The position numbers and the translations under genes were made by a program. Shown here in pieces: positions 51,760 through 60,375 of a stretch of 64,000 bases of DNA (position 1 is its first letter; every line of letters starts with the position of its first letter). The notes below the pieces were generated by a model, which saw nothing but the letters and a program-made list of their open reading frames with translations, was not told the DNA's origin and searched no databases. This DNA is from Tropicibacter oceani (lineage in GTDB: Bacteria > Pseudomonadota > Alphaproteobacteria > Rhodobacterales > Rhodobacteraceae), in contig NZ_CP124616.1 of assembly GCF_029958925.1 (NCBI RefSeq), positions 434,001-498,000 of the forward strand. Direction: 5' to 3'.

Positions 51760-53799
51760 ATGACCGGGCAAATTGTATTCGACCCGCTGTTGCCGTGGTG
51801 GATAGTCGCCGCTTTGGCTGCCCTGGCGCTGGGCGGGGCCTTGTTGGCGCTGTGGCGCGGGTTGTCGGGCTGGGCCTTGCGGCTGTTGGCGGGGGCCGTG
51901 GTGGTCGCGGCGCTGGCGCAACCGTCCTACCAGATCGAGAACCGCGCGCCCTTGTCGGATATCGTGTTGATGTTGGTGGATCAAAGCGCCTCGCAACAAC
52001 TGGCTGAACGGGCCGGGGTGACAAGCGACGCGGCCGATGTGCTGGAGGCGCAGTTGAACGCCCGCGCCAATACCGAAGTGCGGCGCATTGCGGTGGGCGA
52101 TGGCGATGGCGACGCGGGCACGCAGTTGATGACCGCGCTGTCGGCGGCGCTGGCCGAGGAACCGCGCGGGCGGATCGCCGGGGTGTTCCTGCTGTCCGAC
52201 GGGCGGCTGCACGATCTGGAGCGCGCGCCCGACCTGCCGGCACCGATGCATCTGCTGCTGACCGGGCGCGAAACCGACTGGGACCGGCGGCTCATCGTGC
52301 GCAATGCCCCGGCCTTTGCGATCCTGGGCGAAGAGGTGCAGCTGACCCTGCGGGTCGATGACGATGGCGCGGCACCGGGGGATAGGGCGACGGATCTGCT
52401 CATCTCGGTCGACGGGGCCGAACCGCAACGCTTCAGCGTGCCGATTGGCGAAGACCTGTCGTTGCCGATCACTCTGCCGCATGGCGGGCTGAACGTGATC
52501 CAGTTCACCGTGCCTACGGCGCAGGGCGAATTGACCGACCGCAACAACACGGCGCTGGTGCAGATCAACGGTGTACGCGACCGGTTGCGCGTCTTGCTGG
52601 TCAGCGGCGAACCCCATGCGGGCGGGCGCACCTGGCGCAACCTGTTGAAGTCGGATTCCAGCGTGGACCTGGTGCATTTCACCATCCTGCGGCCTCCGGA
52701 AAAGCAGGACGGTGTGCCGGTCAACGAACTGTCGCTGATCGCCTTTCCGACGCGCGAATTGTTCCTGGAAAAGATCGACGATTTCGACCTGATCATCTTT
52801 GACCGCTACAAGCGGCGCGGCATCCTGCCCTCGGTCTATTTCGACAACATCCGCAATTATGTTCAGAATGGCGGGGCTGTGCTGGTGGCGGCGGGGCCGG
52901 ATTTCGCCAGTGCGGACTCGATCTATCGTTCGCCCCTGGCCGAGGTGCTGCCGGCCGAGCCGACCGCCCATGTGTTCCAGAAGGGGTTTCGCCCCAAGGT
53001 TACCGACCTTGGCGAAAAGCATCCCGTGACGGCCGGGCTGCTGGGGGCCGAAACCTGGGGCCGCTGGCTGCGCCAGATCGAGGTGGAACCCGATCGAGGC
53101 GATGTGGTGATGTCTGGCGCTGACGACCGGCCGCTGCTGGTGCTGGACCGTGTCGGCGAAGGGCGCGTGGCGCTGCTGGCCTCGGACCAGGCGTGGCTGT
53201 GGTCGCGCGGGTTCGAAGGCGGCGGGCCGCAGCTGGAACTGCTGCGGCGGCTGGCGCACTGGATGATGAAGGAACCCGAACTGGAGGAAGAAACGCTGTG
53301 GGCCGAGGCGACCGGTCAGACCATGCGCATCATCCGCCGGTCGCTGGGCAGCGACGTGGGCACGGTGACCATCACCCGCCCCGATGGCACCACCGACGAG
53401 GTGACGCTGCAAGAGGTCACTCCGGGCCGCTTCGAGACCCTTTACGAAGGCCCGAACATCGGGTTGTACCGGCTGGAAAAGGGCGACCAAAGCGCGGTGA
53501 TCGGACTTGGCCCCGCCGCCCCGCGCGAATTCGAACAGACGATCGCGGGCAGCGAGGCGCTGGAGCCGCTGATCGACACGCTGCGCGGCGGAACGCCCCG
53601 GCTGGAAGACGGCGTGCCACAGATCCGAACCGTGCGGGCCGGTCGCCCGGCCGCGGGGCGCGGCTGGATCGGGATCACCCCGCGCGAGGCCTATGAAACG
53701 CTGGATGTGCGGCAATCGCCGCTGCTGCCGGCCTGGCTGGTGCTGCTGCTGGCGTCGCTGCTGATCGTCGGGGCCTGGCTGCGCGAAGGCCGCAGCTGA
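51760..53799 (+). CDS. Membrane protein with glutamine-amidotransferase-like domain (COG5426-like)
   Basis: 679 residues, 13 bases after the DUF4159 gene. Two N-terminal helices (WWIVAALAALALGGALLALW, ALRLLAGAVVVAALAQPSY) and one at the C-terminus (LPAWLVLLLASLLIVGAWL) frame a large periplasmic part. The first 200 residues contain a VWA-like strand (SDIVLMLVDQSASQQLAERA). The middle (RVLLVSGEPHAGGRTWRNLL, DFDLIIFDRYKRRGILPSVY, GGAVLVAAGPDF) looks like a class I amidotransferase fold without the catalytic Cys. Last gene of the moxR operon; the role is unknown. Confidence 0.85.
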   Translation: MTGQIVFDPLLPWWIVAALAALALGGALLALWRGLSGWALRLLAGAVVVAALAQPSYQIENRAPLSDIVLMLVDQSASQQLAERAGVTSDAADVLEAQLNARANTEVRRIAVGDGDGDAGTQLMTALSAALAEEPRGRIAGVFLLSDGRLHDLERAPDLPAPMHLLLTGRETDWDRRLIVRNAPAFAILGEEVQLTLRVDDDGAAPGDRATDLLISVDGAEPQRFSVPIGEDLSLPITLPHGGLNVIQFTVPTAQGELTDRNNTALVQINGVRDRLRVLLVSGEPHAGGRTWRNLLKSDSSVDLVHFTILRPPEKQDGVPVNELSLIAFPTRELFLEKIDDFDLIIFDRYKRRGILPSVYFDNIRNYVQNGGAVLVAAGPDFASADSIYRSPLAEVLPAEPTAHVFQKGFRPKVTDLGEKHPVTAGLLGAETWGRWLRQIEVEPDRGDVVMSGADDRPLLVLDRVGEGRVALLASDQAWLWSRGFEGGGPQLELLRRLAHWMMKEPELEEETLWAEATGQTMRIIRRSLGSDVGTVTITRPDGTTDEVTLQEVTPGRFETLYEGPNIGLYRLEKGDQSAVIGLGPAAPREFEQTIAGSEALEPLIDTLRGGTPRLEDGVPQIRTVRAGRPAAGRGWIGITPREAYETLDVRQSPLLPAWLVLLLASLLIVGAWLREGRS

Positions 53800-53889
53800 G
53801 GGAGACTGTATTTTTCTCCGAAAGATGTAGTGTCCGTCAGTGGCGCCCGAACCACGGGACCAACGCCATCAATCGCCTGACACAGGGCG

Positions 53890-53929
53890 GTTTCATCCAG
53901 CTGTCATGGAACCGTCATGCCCTTGTCAC
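53890..53929 (+). promoter_or_regulatory. Pho box array upstream of the phytase-like gene
   Basis: CTGTCAT (53901-53907), CCGTCAT (53912-53918) and TTGTCAC (53923-53929) are direct repeats spaced by exactly 4 bases, the PhoB pattern of 7-bp units every 11 bp. A weaker unit GTTTCAT at 53890-53896 continues the same phase, giving four. The array ends 46 bases before the start codon. Confidence 0.85.
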
Positions 53930-53975
53930 CCGGCGTGGCCAATCCGGCAAGGAACCACCATGACAGGGGATCCCC

Positions 53976-56120
53976 ATGAACCGACTGCTTTGCCTGACCA
54001 GCGCGCTTGCCCTGACCGCAGGCTCCGCCAGCGCCGAGATGGCGTTCAACCGCATCGCCTCTTTTGCCACGCCGCTGAACATGGCGCCCGGTCAGGACCG
54101 GACCCGCGAAACCAGCGCCGAGATCATCGCCGCGACCGCAGACGGCATGACGCTGGTCTATACCGACAGCCCCCTGCAGGCCCTTGGGAGGATCGACATC
54201 CGCGACCCCGCCAACCCGCAACCCTTGGGCAATATCGCGTTGGAGGGTGAGCCGACCTCGGTCGCGGTGCTGGGGCAGACCGCCTTTGTCGGGGTGAACA
54301 CCTCGGACAGCTACACCGCGCCGTCGGGGCATCTGGCTGTGATCGACCTTGCGCTGGGGCAGGTCACTGCGCGCTGCGATCTGGGCGGCCAGCCCGACAG
54401 CCTGGCCATCGCCCCGGACGGCAGCCAGATCGCCGTCGCCATCGAGAACGAGCGCGACGAGGACAACGGTGATGGCCGCACCGGGCAACTGCCCGCCGGT
54501 TTCCTGGTAATGGGTCCGCTGCCGGGCGGCACGCTGGACTGCGGCGCGCTGATGCAGGTGCCTCTGACCGGCCTTGCCAGCGTGTCGCCCGAAGACCCGG
54601 AGCCCGAGTTCGTCGACATCAACGCCCTGGGCGAGGTGGTCGTGACCTTGCAGGAGAACAACCACATCGTCGTGGTCGGGCCCGATGGCCAGGTCCGCAG
54701 TCATTTCCCCGCCGGCTCGGTCGATCTGGCGGGGATCGACGCCCGCGATGATGGCGCACTGGTCTTTGACGACGCCCAACCCGGGCGGCTGCGCGAACCG
54801 GACGCGGTCAAGTGGATCGACGACGACCATTTCGCCACCGCCAACGAAGGCGACATGGACGGCGGATCGCGCGGCTGGACGATCTTTGCCAAGGACGGCA
54901 CGGTGATCCACGAAAGCGGCGCCAGCTTCGAACGGGCCTTGGTGCAGGTTGGCCACTATCCCGACAAGCGGTCGGATGCGAAGGGGGTGGAACCGGAATC
55001 TATCGAAACCGGCCGTTTCGACGGCACTCCGCTGGTCTTTGTCGGGTCCGAGCGCGGCTCGGCCATCGGGGTTTACGATGTGTCGGACCTGTCCAACCCT
55101 GTGCTGATGCAAATCCTGCCGTCGGGGATCGGCCCCGAGGGGTTTGTCGCCCTTCCGGAACGCAACCTTTTGGTTTCGGCCAATGAAACCGACCTGATCG
55201 AGGATGGCGGCGCGCGCGCCCATGTGATGATCTTTGAACGGCAAAACGACCCGGCGGCCTATCCCATGCTGACCTCGCAGGGGGCAGAGCCGTTGATCGG
55301 CTGGGGTGCGATTTCGGGCATGGTCGCCGACAAGGACGGGATCGTCTGGGCGGTGACCGACAGCGTTTACAGCGCACAGCCCAGCATCCTTCGGATCGAC
55401 ACCACGCAGACCCCGGCGCGGATCACTCAGGCGCTGCGTATCCACGGCACCGATGCCGGGCTGGATCTTGAGGGCATCACGCTGGACGGTCAGGGTGGGT
55501 TCTGGCTGGCCTCGGAAGGGCGCAGCGACCGCGACATTCCCCATGCGCTGTATCATGTCGATGCCGCCGGGGCGGTTCTGGAACAGATCCCCCTGCCCGA
55601 TGCACTGATCGCCGTCGAAACACGCTTTGGCCTTGAAGGGATCACGCGGGTCGGGGACCGCCTGTGGATGGCGGTGCAGCGCGAATGGGGCGACGATCCG
55701 GCCGATCACGTCAAACTGCTGAGCCTGGATCTCTCCAGCCGCACATGGGGCGGCGTGCTGTACCCCAAGGCGCAGTCTGACGCAGGCTGGACCGGGCTGT
55801 CGGAAATCACCGCCCATGCCGGGGATTTTTACGTGATCGAACGCGACAACCTGATCGGCGACGCGGCTGTGACCAAGACACTGTACCGCATTCCCGGCGA
55901 CCAGATGCAGCCCGCCCCCCTTGGCGCCCCCCTGCCCGTGGTCAGCAAGCAGCAGGTCCGCGACCTGATCCCCGACCTGCGGCGCTTTGGCGGCTATGTG
56001 GTCGACAAGATCGAAGGGTTGGCCATTTTTGAGGATGGCACGACATGGATCAGCACCGACAATGACGGCGTCGACGACAGCTCGGGCGAGACGCTGTTCT
56101 GGAGCATTGGTCGCCTGTGA
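53976..56120 (+). CDS. Secreted phytase-like (esterase-like, PF13449) protein
   Basis: 714 residues with signal peptide LLCLTSALALTAGSASA. The N-terminal 400 residues are beta-propeller-like (VYTDSPLQALGRIDIRDPAN, SVAVLGQTAFVGVNTSDSYT, VFVGSERGSAIGVYDVSDLS). The C-terminal 300 hold the phytase-like esterase domain: GIVWAVTDSVYSAQPSILRI, DLEGITLDGQGGFWLASEGR, FGLEGITRVGDRLWMAVQRE and VDKIEGLAIFEDGTTWISTD with DNDGVDDSS. It is probably a periplasmic or released phosphoesterase for organic phosphate. The Pho-box array upstream strongly supports induction under phosphate limitation. Confidence 0.88.
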   Translation: MNRLLCLTSALALTAGSASAEMAFNRIASFATPLNMAPGQDRTRETSAEIIAATADGMTLVYTDSPLQALGRIDIRDPANPQPLGNIALEGEPTSVAVLGQTAFVGVNTSDSYTAPSGHLAVIDLALGQVTARCDLGGQPDSLAIAPDGSQIAVAIENERDEDNGDGRTGQLPAGFLVMGPLPGGTLDCGALMQVPLTGLASVSPEDPEPEFVDINALGEVVVTLQENNHIVVVGPDGQVRSHFPAGSVDLAGIDARDDGALVFDDAQPGRLREPDAVKWIDDDHFATANEGDMDGGSRGWTIFAKDGTVIHESGASFERALVQVGHYPDKRSDAKGVEPESIETGRFDGTPLVFVGSERGSAIGVYDVSDLSNPVLMQILPSGIGPEGFVALPERNLLVSANETDLIEDGGARAHVMIFERQNDPAAYPMLTSQGAEPLIGWGAISGMVADKDGIVWAVTDSVYSAQPSILRIDTTQTPARITQALRIHGTDAGLDLEGITLDGQGGFWLASEGRSDRDIPHALYHVDAAGAVLEQIPLPDALIAVETRFGLEGITRVGDRLWMAVQREWGDDPADHVKLLSLDLSSRTWGGVLYPKAQSDAGWTGLSEITAHAGDFYVIERDNLIGDAAVTKTLYRIPGDQMQPAPLGAPLPVVSKQQVRDLIPDLRRFGGYVVDKIEGLAIFEDGTTWISTDNDGVDDSSGETLFWSIGRL

Positions 56121-56133
56121 TCGCGGGCGCATG

Positions 56134-56161
56134 GGCCTGCCCCCGGTGATCGGGGCGGGCC
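56134..56161. terminator. Hairpin between convergent phytase-like and LysR genes
   Basis: GGCCTGCCCC, 8-base loop, GGGGCGGGCC: 10 pairs including one T-G. It lies between the two gene ends. No T tract. Confidence 0.5.
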
Positions 56162-56162
56162 G

Positions 56163-57059
56163 TCAGGGGGTGATCAGGGCGGGCAGCGTTTCGGCCAGCA
56201 GGTCCCAGACGATCCGGACCCGGGGGTTGGTGCGCAATTCGCGGTGCGCCACCAGCCAGACCGGGTAATCGAACCGGACCTCGGGCAGCACCCTTTGCAG
56301 GCCCGGATCGGATTCGCCCAGCCCGCAGGGTCCCACCCCAAGGCCCAGACCGGCCCGCGCCATTTCCCAATGCACCGGGTGGGTGTTGGCGATCACCGGG
56401 AAATTCGCCTTGGTCACCGGCATGCCGCGCCCGGTCAGCGCCGCGATGAAATTGGCGTTGTCGTCCAGGCCGATGATCTGCGCGCCTGCCAGGTCGTCCT
56501 TGGTCCGGATCGGGTTGGCGCGCGCCAGGTGGTCGGGCGTGGCGTAGAAACCGCCGTGATCCTCGGCCACCAGCTTGCCGATCAGGTCGGGCTGGTCGGG
56601 GCGCGTGTTGCGAATGGCGATGTCGGCTTCGCGCCGTTTCAGATCGCGGATCGCGTTCGAGGCGACGATTTCCACGGTGATGCCGGGGGCCAGATCGCGC
56701 AGTTGGCGCAGGATCGGCGGCAGCAACCACGACGAATAGATTTCCGAAGCGGTGATGGCGACATTGCCTTCGATCTCTTGCGCCTGGCCCGAGGCGGCCA
56801 GCGACACGGCGGCGGCGGCTTCGCCCATGGCGCGGACATGGTCCATCAGCTGTGACCCGGCGCGGGTCAGGACAAGGCCGCGGCCGACCCGTTCAAACAG
56901 CATGACGCCCAGTTCATCCTCGAGCGCGGTGACCTGCCGGCCCAGTGTCGGCTGGGTCATGCCCAAAGCCCGCGCCGCCGCCGAAAGAGAGCCCTCTTCG
57001 GCGGTGACAAGGAACGCCCTTGCGCGGTTCCAATCAAAAGTGACCGAGCGCCAATCCAT
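56163..57059 (-). CDS. LysR-family transcriptional regulator
   Basis: 298 residues. The N-terminal HTH reads FDWNRARAFLVTAEEGSLSA and ALGMTQPTLGRQVTALEDEL, followed by VMLFERVGRGLVLTRAG. The effector-binding domain spans about 90-298 (EGNVAITASEIYSSWLLPPI, RREADIAIRNTRPDQPDLIG). It is convergent with the phytase-like gene and has no divergent partner gene, so its target and ligand cannot be inferred from position. Confidence 0.93.
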   Translation of the reverse strand: MDWRSVTFDWNRARAFLVTAEEGSLSAAARALGMTQPTLGRQVTALEDELGVMLFERVGRGLVLTRAGSQLMDHVRAMGEAAAAVSLAASGQAQEIEGNVAITASEIYSSWLLPPILRQLRDLAPGITVEIVASNAIRDLKRREADIAIRNTRPDQPDLIGKLVAEDHGGFYATPDHLARANPIRTKDDLAGAQIIGLDDNANFIAALTGRGMPVTKANFPVIANTHPVHWEMARAGLGLGVGPCGLGESDPGLQRVLPEVRFDYPVWLVAHRELRTNPRVRIVWDLLAETLPALITP

Positions 57060-57137
57060 GCGCTATTGCATGGTTTGCGGGCGGGCTTTGTCAATCTCTT
57101 TCACCGCTGCGCGGGCGGTGCATCGCTACGCAAATGA

Positions 57138-57160
57138 CCCCGGGGGCAAAACCCCCGGGG
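57138..57160 (-). terminator. Hairpin downstream of hsp20
   Basis: CCCCGGGGG, loop CAAAA, CCCCCGGGG: perfect 9-bp stem, 24 bases after the hsp20 stop. On the minus strand it is followed by TCATTTG, a weak T tract. Strong fold, moderate terminator. Confidence 0.6.
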
Positions 57161-57183
57161 CCTGTCATCCGGTCAGGGATGCG

Positions 57184-57654
57184 TCAGTTGACTGCCTTAG
57201 CGTCAACCACGTCTTTTTCGATCTTGGCCGCCGGTTTGGCGATTTCGATCTGGCGCGGCTTCAGCGCCTCGGGGATTTCCCGTTGCAGATCGATGTGCAG
57301 CATGCCGTCCTCGTGGCTGGCGCCCATGACGCGGACATGATCGGCCAGCTGAAAGCGCCGTTCAAAGGCGCGGGTCGCGATGCCGCGATGCAGGTAGGTC
57401 CTGGCCTCGTCCTCTTCGGCCTTGCGGGCCGAAACGACAAGCGCCTGATCCTTGACCTCGACCGACAGATCCTGATCGGAAAAACCGGCCACGGCGATCG
57501 AGATGCGATAGGCGTCGTCGGCGGTCTTTTCGATGTTGTAGGGCGGATAGGTCTGTTGGCTGACGTCATTGGCAAGCACGCGGTCCATCATGTCCGCGAT
57601 CTGGTCAAAACCAACGGTTGCCCGGTACAGCGGGGCAAAATCAAAGTGTCGCAT
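57184..57654 (-). CDS. Small heat shock protein, Hsp20/IbpA family
   Basis: 156 residues from ATG 57654, with GGAGG seven bases upstream. MRHFDFAPLYRATVGFDQIA is the IbpA-type N-terminus. The alpha-crystallin domain follows (YPPYNIEKTADDAYRISIAV, AGFSDQDLSVEVKDQALVV, RTYLHRGIATRAFERRFQLA) and ends in IPEALKPRQIEI, with the A-x-x-x-G-x-L equivalent as SHEDGMLHIDL. It holds unfolded proteins for DnaK refolding. A near-perfect RpoH promoter precedes it. Confidence 0.95.
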   Translation of the reverse strand: MRHFDFAPLYRATVGFDQIADMMDRVLANDVSQQTYPPYNIEKTADDAYRISIAVAGFSDQDLSVEVKDQALVVSARKAEEDEARTYLHRGIATRAFERRFQLADHVRVMGASHEDGMLHIDLQREIPEALKPRQIEIAKPAAKIEKDVVDAKAVN

Positions 57655-57757
57655 GGGAATCCTCCATCTGAGCGATACCGAAAGTGCGGCGCCTTCCCAC
57701 ATGGGACAGGCGTCTGAGTTGCGCCGGGGCCCGATCATCGGCACCCCGGTCCCTGAA

Positions 57758-57786
57758 ACATGGGGAAGGGAATTTTCGGTTTCAAG
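57758..57786 (-). promoter_or_regulatory. RpoH promoter of hsp20
   Basis: On the minus strand CTTGAAA (57786-57780), 14 bases, CCCCATGT (57765-57758): this equals the E. coli sigma-32 consensus CTTGAA-N13/14-CCCCATNT. Start of transcription would be near 57750, leaving a leader of about 95 bases. Confidence 0.85.
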
Positions 57787-57852
57787 GCCCGGGGTGGTCA
57801 TGACGCGCGCGCCACTTGTCCGCAGCGCGGCCCGCCTAACGGGGGTGTCACC

Positions 57853-58650
57853 CTAGGGCTTGATGAACTTGGCACCGGTATCGTTGCGATCCCCGGCCGA
57901 TTGCCGCACCAGGCCCGAACTAAGCCCCGCACCGCCCTGAACCATGGCGCGCAACTGTTGCAACGGGCCTTCCAAGGCGGTGGCCAGCGAAATCGGCGTG
58001 CCGTTCGACTGGTCCTTGGCCTTGGCGGACACAACCGACACGATCCGCGCCTTGCCATCCGCGCCAAAGCTGAACACCGGCGATCCCGAGGCACCGAAAT
58101 CGACCTCGCACGACAGGATCAGGATCCCCTCTTGCCGCGAAATGACGGTGCACAGATCCTGTAGCGAAGGCGCCTCGGACCGGTTGTGGGCGTAGGACAC
58201 GACCCCGACCCTGTCGCCCTTGTCCGGGCGGGCATCGGTTTCGAAAGGTTCGATCGTGGTGTTGCGGATCGGGTGCTGCAATTCCAGCAGGGCCAGATCC
58301 TTGCGCACGCGGTTGGTGTCGGTCACGCCGGAATAGTTGTAATCGGGCAGGTGCACGGCCTGCCGAATGCGGCGGTAGGTCGCCGCGCGGCCGTTGCGCC
58401 ACCCGGCAAGAAACTGGATGTCATCGGTGGCCACCCGCGCGCCGCTGACCGGGTCGAACAGGCAATGCGCCGCCGTCAACACAAGGTCCGGCGCGATCAG
58501 CGCGCCGGTGCAAAAGGCATCGCCCGGAATTTCGAGCCTGCCGACGGCCTCCCACATGCGGCCGTCCTGGCGACTTTCCATGGAAAAAAGGCCCTGGGCA
58601 TGGGCAGAGACGCCCCAGAAAAGGGCAAGAATGACCAAAATACTGCGCAC
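57853..58650 (-). CDS. Secreted trypsin-like (S1) serine protease
   Basis: 265 residues with signal peptide RSILVILALFWGVSAHAQ. Triad: H62 in VLTAAHCLFD, D118 in VRKDLALLEL, S188 in FGASGSPVFS (GDSGGP of trypsins reads GASGSP). Cys pairs at C47-C63 and C167-C181 fit the fold. The S1 pocket and substrate are not assignable. It sits 83 bases after the start of the glcF end region, in the same direction as glcDEF, but a separate promoter is likely. Confidence 0.92.
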   Translation of the reverse strand: MRSILVILALFWGVSAHAQGLFSMESRQDGRMWEAVGRLEIPGDAFCTGALIAPDLVLTAAHCLFDPVSGARVATDDIQFLAGWRNGRAATYRRIRQAVHLPDYNYSGVTDTNRVRKDLALLELQHPIRNTTIEPFETDARPDKGDRVGVVSYAHNRSEAPSLQDLCTVISRQEGILILSCEVDFGASGSPVFSFGADGKARIVSVVSAKAKDQSNGTPISLATALEGPLQQLRAMVQGGAGLSSGLVRQSAGDRNDTGAKFIKP

Positions 58651-58733
58651 GTGTCCGTTCCACCGCTTTTGCCTAGATCTCTAGATGCAGGGTGCGGCGA
58701 AAATAGGGCAAGCCCGTTTTTGACGCGTCCGCG

Positions 58734-60032
58734 TTATTGCCCGAAAGCGTCGCCCAGAGCACGCGGTTTCGGCCCGCCCGTCGCCCAGTCCAGCAGTTCG
58801 ACGGTGTGGACGATGGGCACATCGGTGCCCGACCCGATCTGCATCATGCAGCCAATGTTGCCAGCGGCGATGATCTGCGGCTGCTTGGCCTCAAGCGTGC
58901 GGACCTTGCGCGCCTTGAGCTGCTGGGAAATCTCGGGCTGAAGCAGGTTGTATGTCCCGGCAGAGCCGCAGCACAGGTGGCTGTCAGCGGGTTCCACCAC
59001 CTCAAAGCCCGCGCGTTTGAGCAGGGTTTTCGGGTGGGTCTTGATCTGCTGGCCGTGTTGCAGGGAACAGGCGGCGTGATAGGCGACGCGCAGGCCCTTG
59101 GCCGGGCTTTCGGGGATGTCCAGTTTCATCAGCAGTTCGCTGACATCCATGGCAAGGCCCGCGATCTGCGCCGCATCACCGGCCAGCGGATCGGTGCGGA
59201 ACATGTGCCCATAATCCTTGACCGTGGTGCCGCAGCCGCTTGTGTTGATGACGATGGCGTCAAGGCCGCTGCTGTCAATCTCGGCCTTCCAGGCCTTGAT
59301 ATTGGCGGCGGCGCTGGCGTGGCTTTGATCCTCTTTGCCCATGTGATGGGTCAGCGCGCCGCAACACCCGGCACCCTTGGCCACGACCACCTCGCAGCCC
59401 AGGCGGGTCAGCAGGCGGATGGTGGCATCGTTGATATCGGTGTTCAGCGCCTTTTGCGCACAGCCGGTCATCAGGGCGACGCGCATCTTTTTCGGCGCCT
59501 TGGGGGCAAAGCTTTGCGGGTCGTCGTTGCGGCTGACCGGGGGGATGGTTTTGGGAGCCATGTCCAGCATCGCTTTCAGGCGCGGGTCGGGCATGAAGCG
59601 TGCCAGCGGTCGCCCGATCCTGGCCCCCAGAAGGGCAAGGCGAAAACGCGTCGGATGCGGGATGATCCGGGCCAGAATCCAGCGCAGGGCGCGGTCGGAC
59701 AGCGGCCGCTTATAGGTCTTTTCGATATAGGCGCGGGCGTGGTCGACAAGATGCATGTAATGCACACCCGACGGGCAGGTTGTCATGCAGGCAAGGCAGG
59801 ACAGACAGCGGTCGATGTGCTTGACGGTCTTTTCGTCGGGCACGCGTTCGTTTTCCAGCATGTCCTTGATCAGGTAGATGCGGCCGCGCGGGCTGTCCAA
59901 TTCGTCGCCCAGCACCTGGTAGGTCGGACAGGTGGCGGTGCAGAACCCGCAGTGCACGCAGGTCCGCAGGATTTCATTGGCGCGGGCGGTACCGGGGTCT
60001 TTCAACTGGTCGGGGGTGAATGTCGTCTGCAT
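58734..60032 (-). CDS. glcF: Glycolate oxidase iron-sulfur subunit
   Basis: 432 residues. Two [4Fe-4S] ferredoxin motifs: CVHCGFCTATCPTY (25-38) and CLSCLACMTTCPSG (78-91). Two CCG domains follow, with CCGALTHHMGKEDQS and CCGSAGTYNLLQPEI. It carries electrons from the GlcDE flavoproteins to the membrane quinone pool. Last gene of the glcD-glcE-orf-glcF operon. Confidence 0.96.
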   Translation of the reverse strand: MQTTFTPDQLKDPGTARANEILRTCVHCGFCTATCPTYQVLGDELDSPRGRIYLIKDMLENERVPDEKTVKHIDRCLSCLACMTTCPSGVHYMHLVDHARAYIEKTYKRPLSDRALRWILARIIPHPTRFRLALLGARIGRPLARFMPDPRLKAMLDMAPKTIPPVSRNDDPQSFAPKAPKKMRVALMTGCAQKALNTDINDATIRLLTRLGCEVVVAKGAGCCGALTHHMGKEDQSHASAAANIKAWKAEIDSSGLDAIVINTSGCGTTVKDYGHMFRTDPLAGDAAQIAGLAMDVSELLMKLDIPESPAKGLRVAYHAACSLQHGQQIKTHPKTLLKRAGFEVVEPADSHLCCGSAGTYNLLQPEISQQLKARKVRTLEAKQPQIIAAGNIGCMMQIGSGTDVPIVHTVELLDWATGGPKPRALGDAFGQ

Positions 60033-60033
60033 G

Positions 60034-60375
60034 TCAAACCATCAATCGGGCCGTGGCCAATCCGAACCACGGGAGCGTCGTTGTCAAAAGGGCGATCACG
60101 ATCAGCCAGCGTCTTGCGCGCGGGGCGGAGAGACGACGGCTGAGTGCCAGGGCAACCATGCTGACCGCCAGAACCCAGGCCAGCCACAGCGCGATCAGCG
60201 ACGGGATGGCGCTGCCCTGTTGCAGGCGCAGCGCGGCGGTGACCGCTGCAACAACGCCCGCCCCCAGCAGCAACAGGGACTGCGGCCTTGCGGGCAGGCG
60301 CAGGGCCAGCGCGCAGATCAAGGGGCCAAAGATGAAACTGGCCACAAAGGCCCCAATGGTCAGCATTTCGGTCAT
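60034..60375 (-). CDS. Small membrane protein between glcE and glcF
   Basis: 113 residues. Four hydrophobic segments: LTIGAFVASFIFGPLICALA, SLLLLGAGVVAAVTAALRL, LIALWLAWVLAVSMVALALS and WLIVIALLTTTLPWFGLATA. The start overlaps the glcE stop by ATGA and its stop is 1 base from glcF, so it is a true operon member. I do not recognise the family. A membrane anchor for the oxidase is a natural guess and no more. Confidence 0.8.
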   Translation of the reverse strand: MTEMLTIGAFVASFIFGPLICALALRLPARPQSLLLLGAGVVAAVTAALRLQQGSAIPSLIALWLAWVLAVSMVALALSRRLSAPRARRWLIVIALLTTTLPWFGLATARLMV

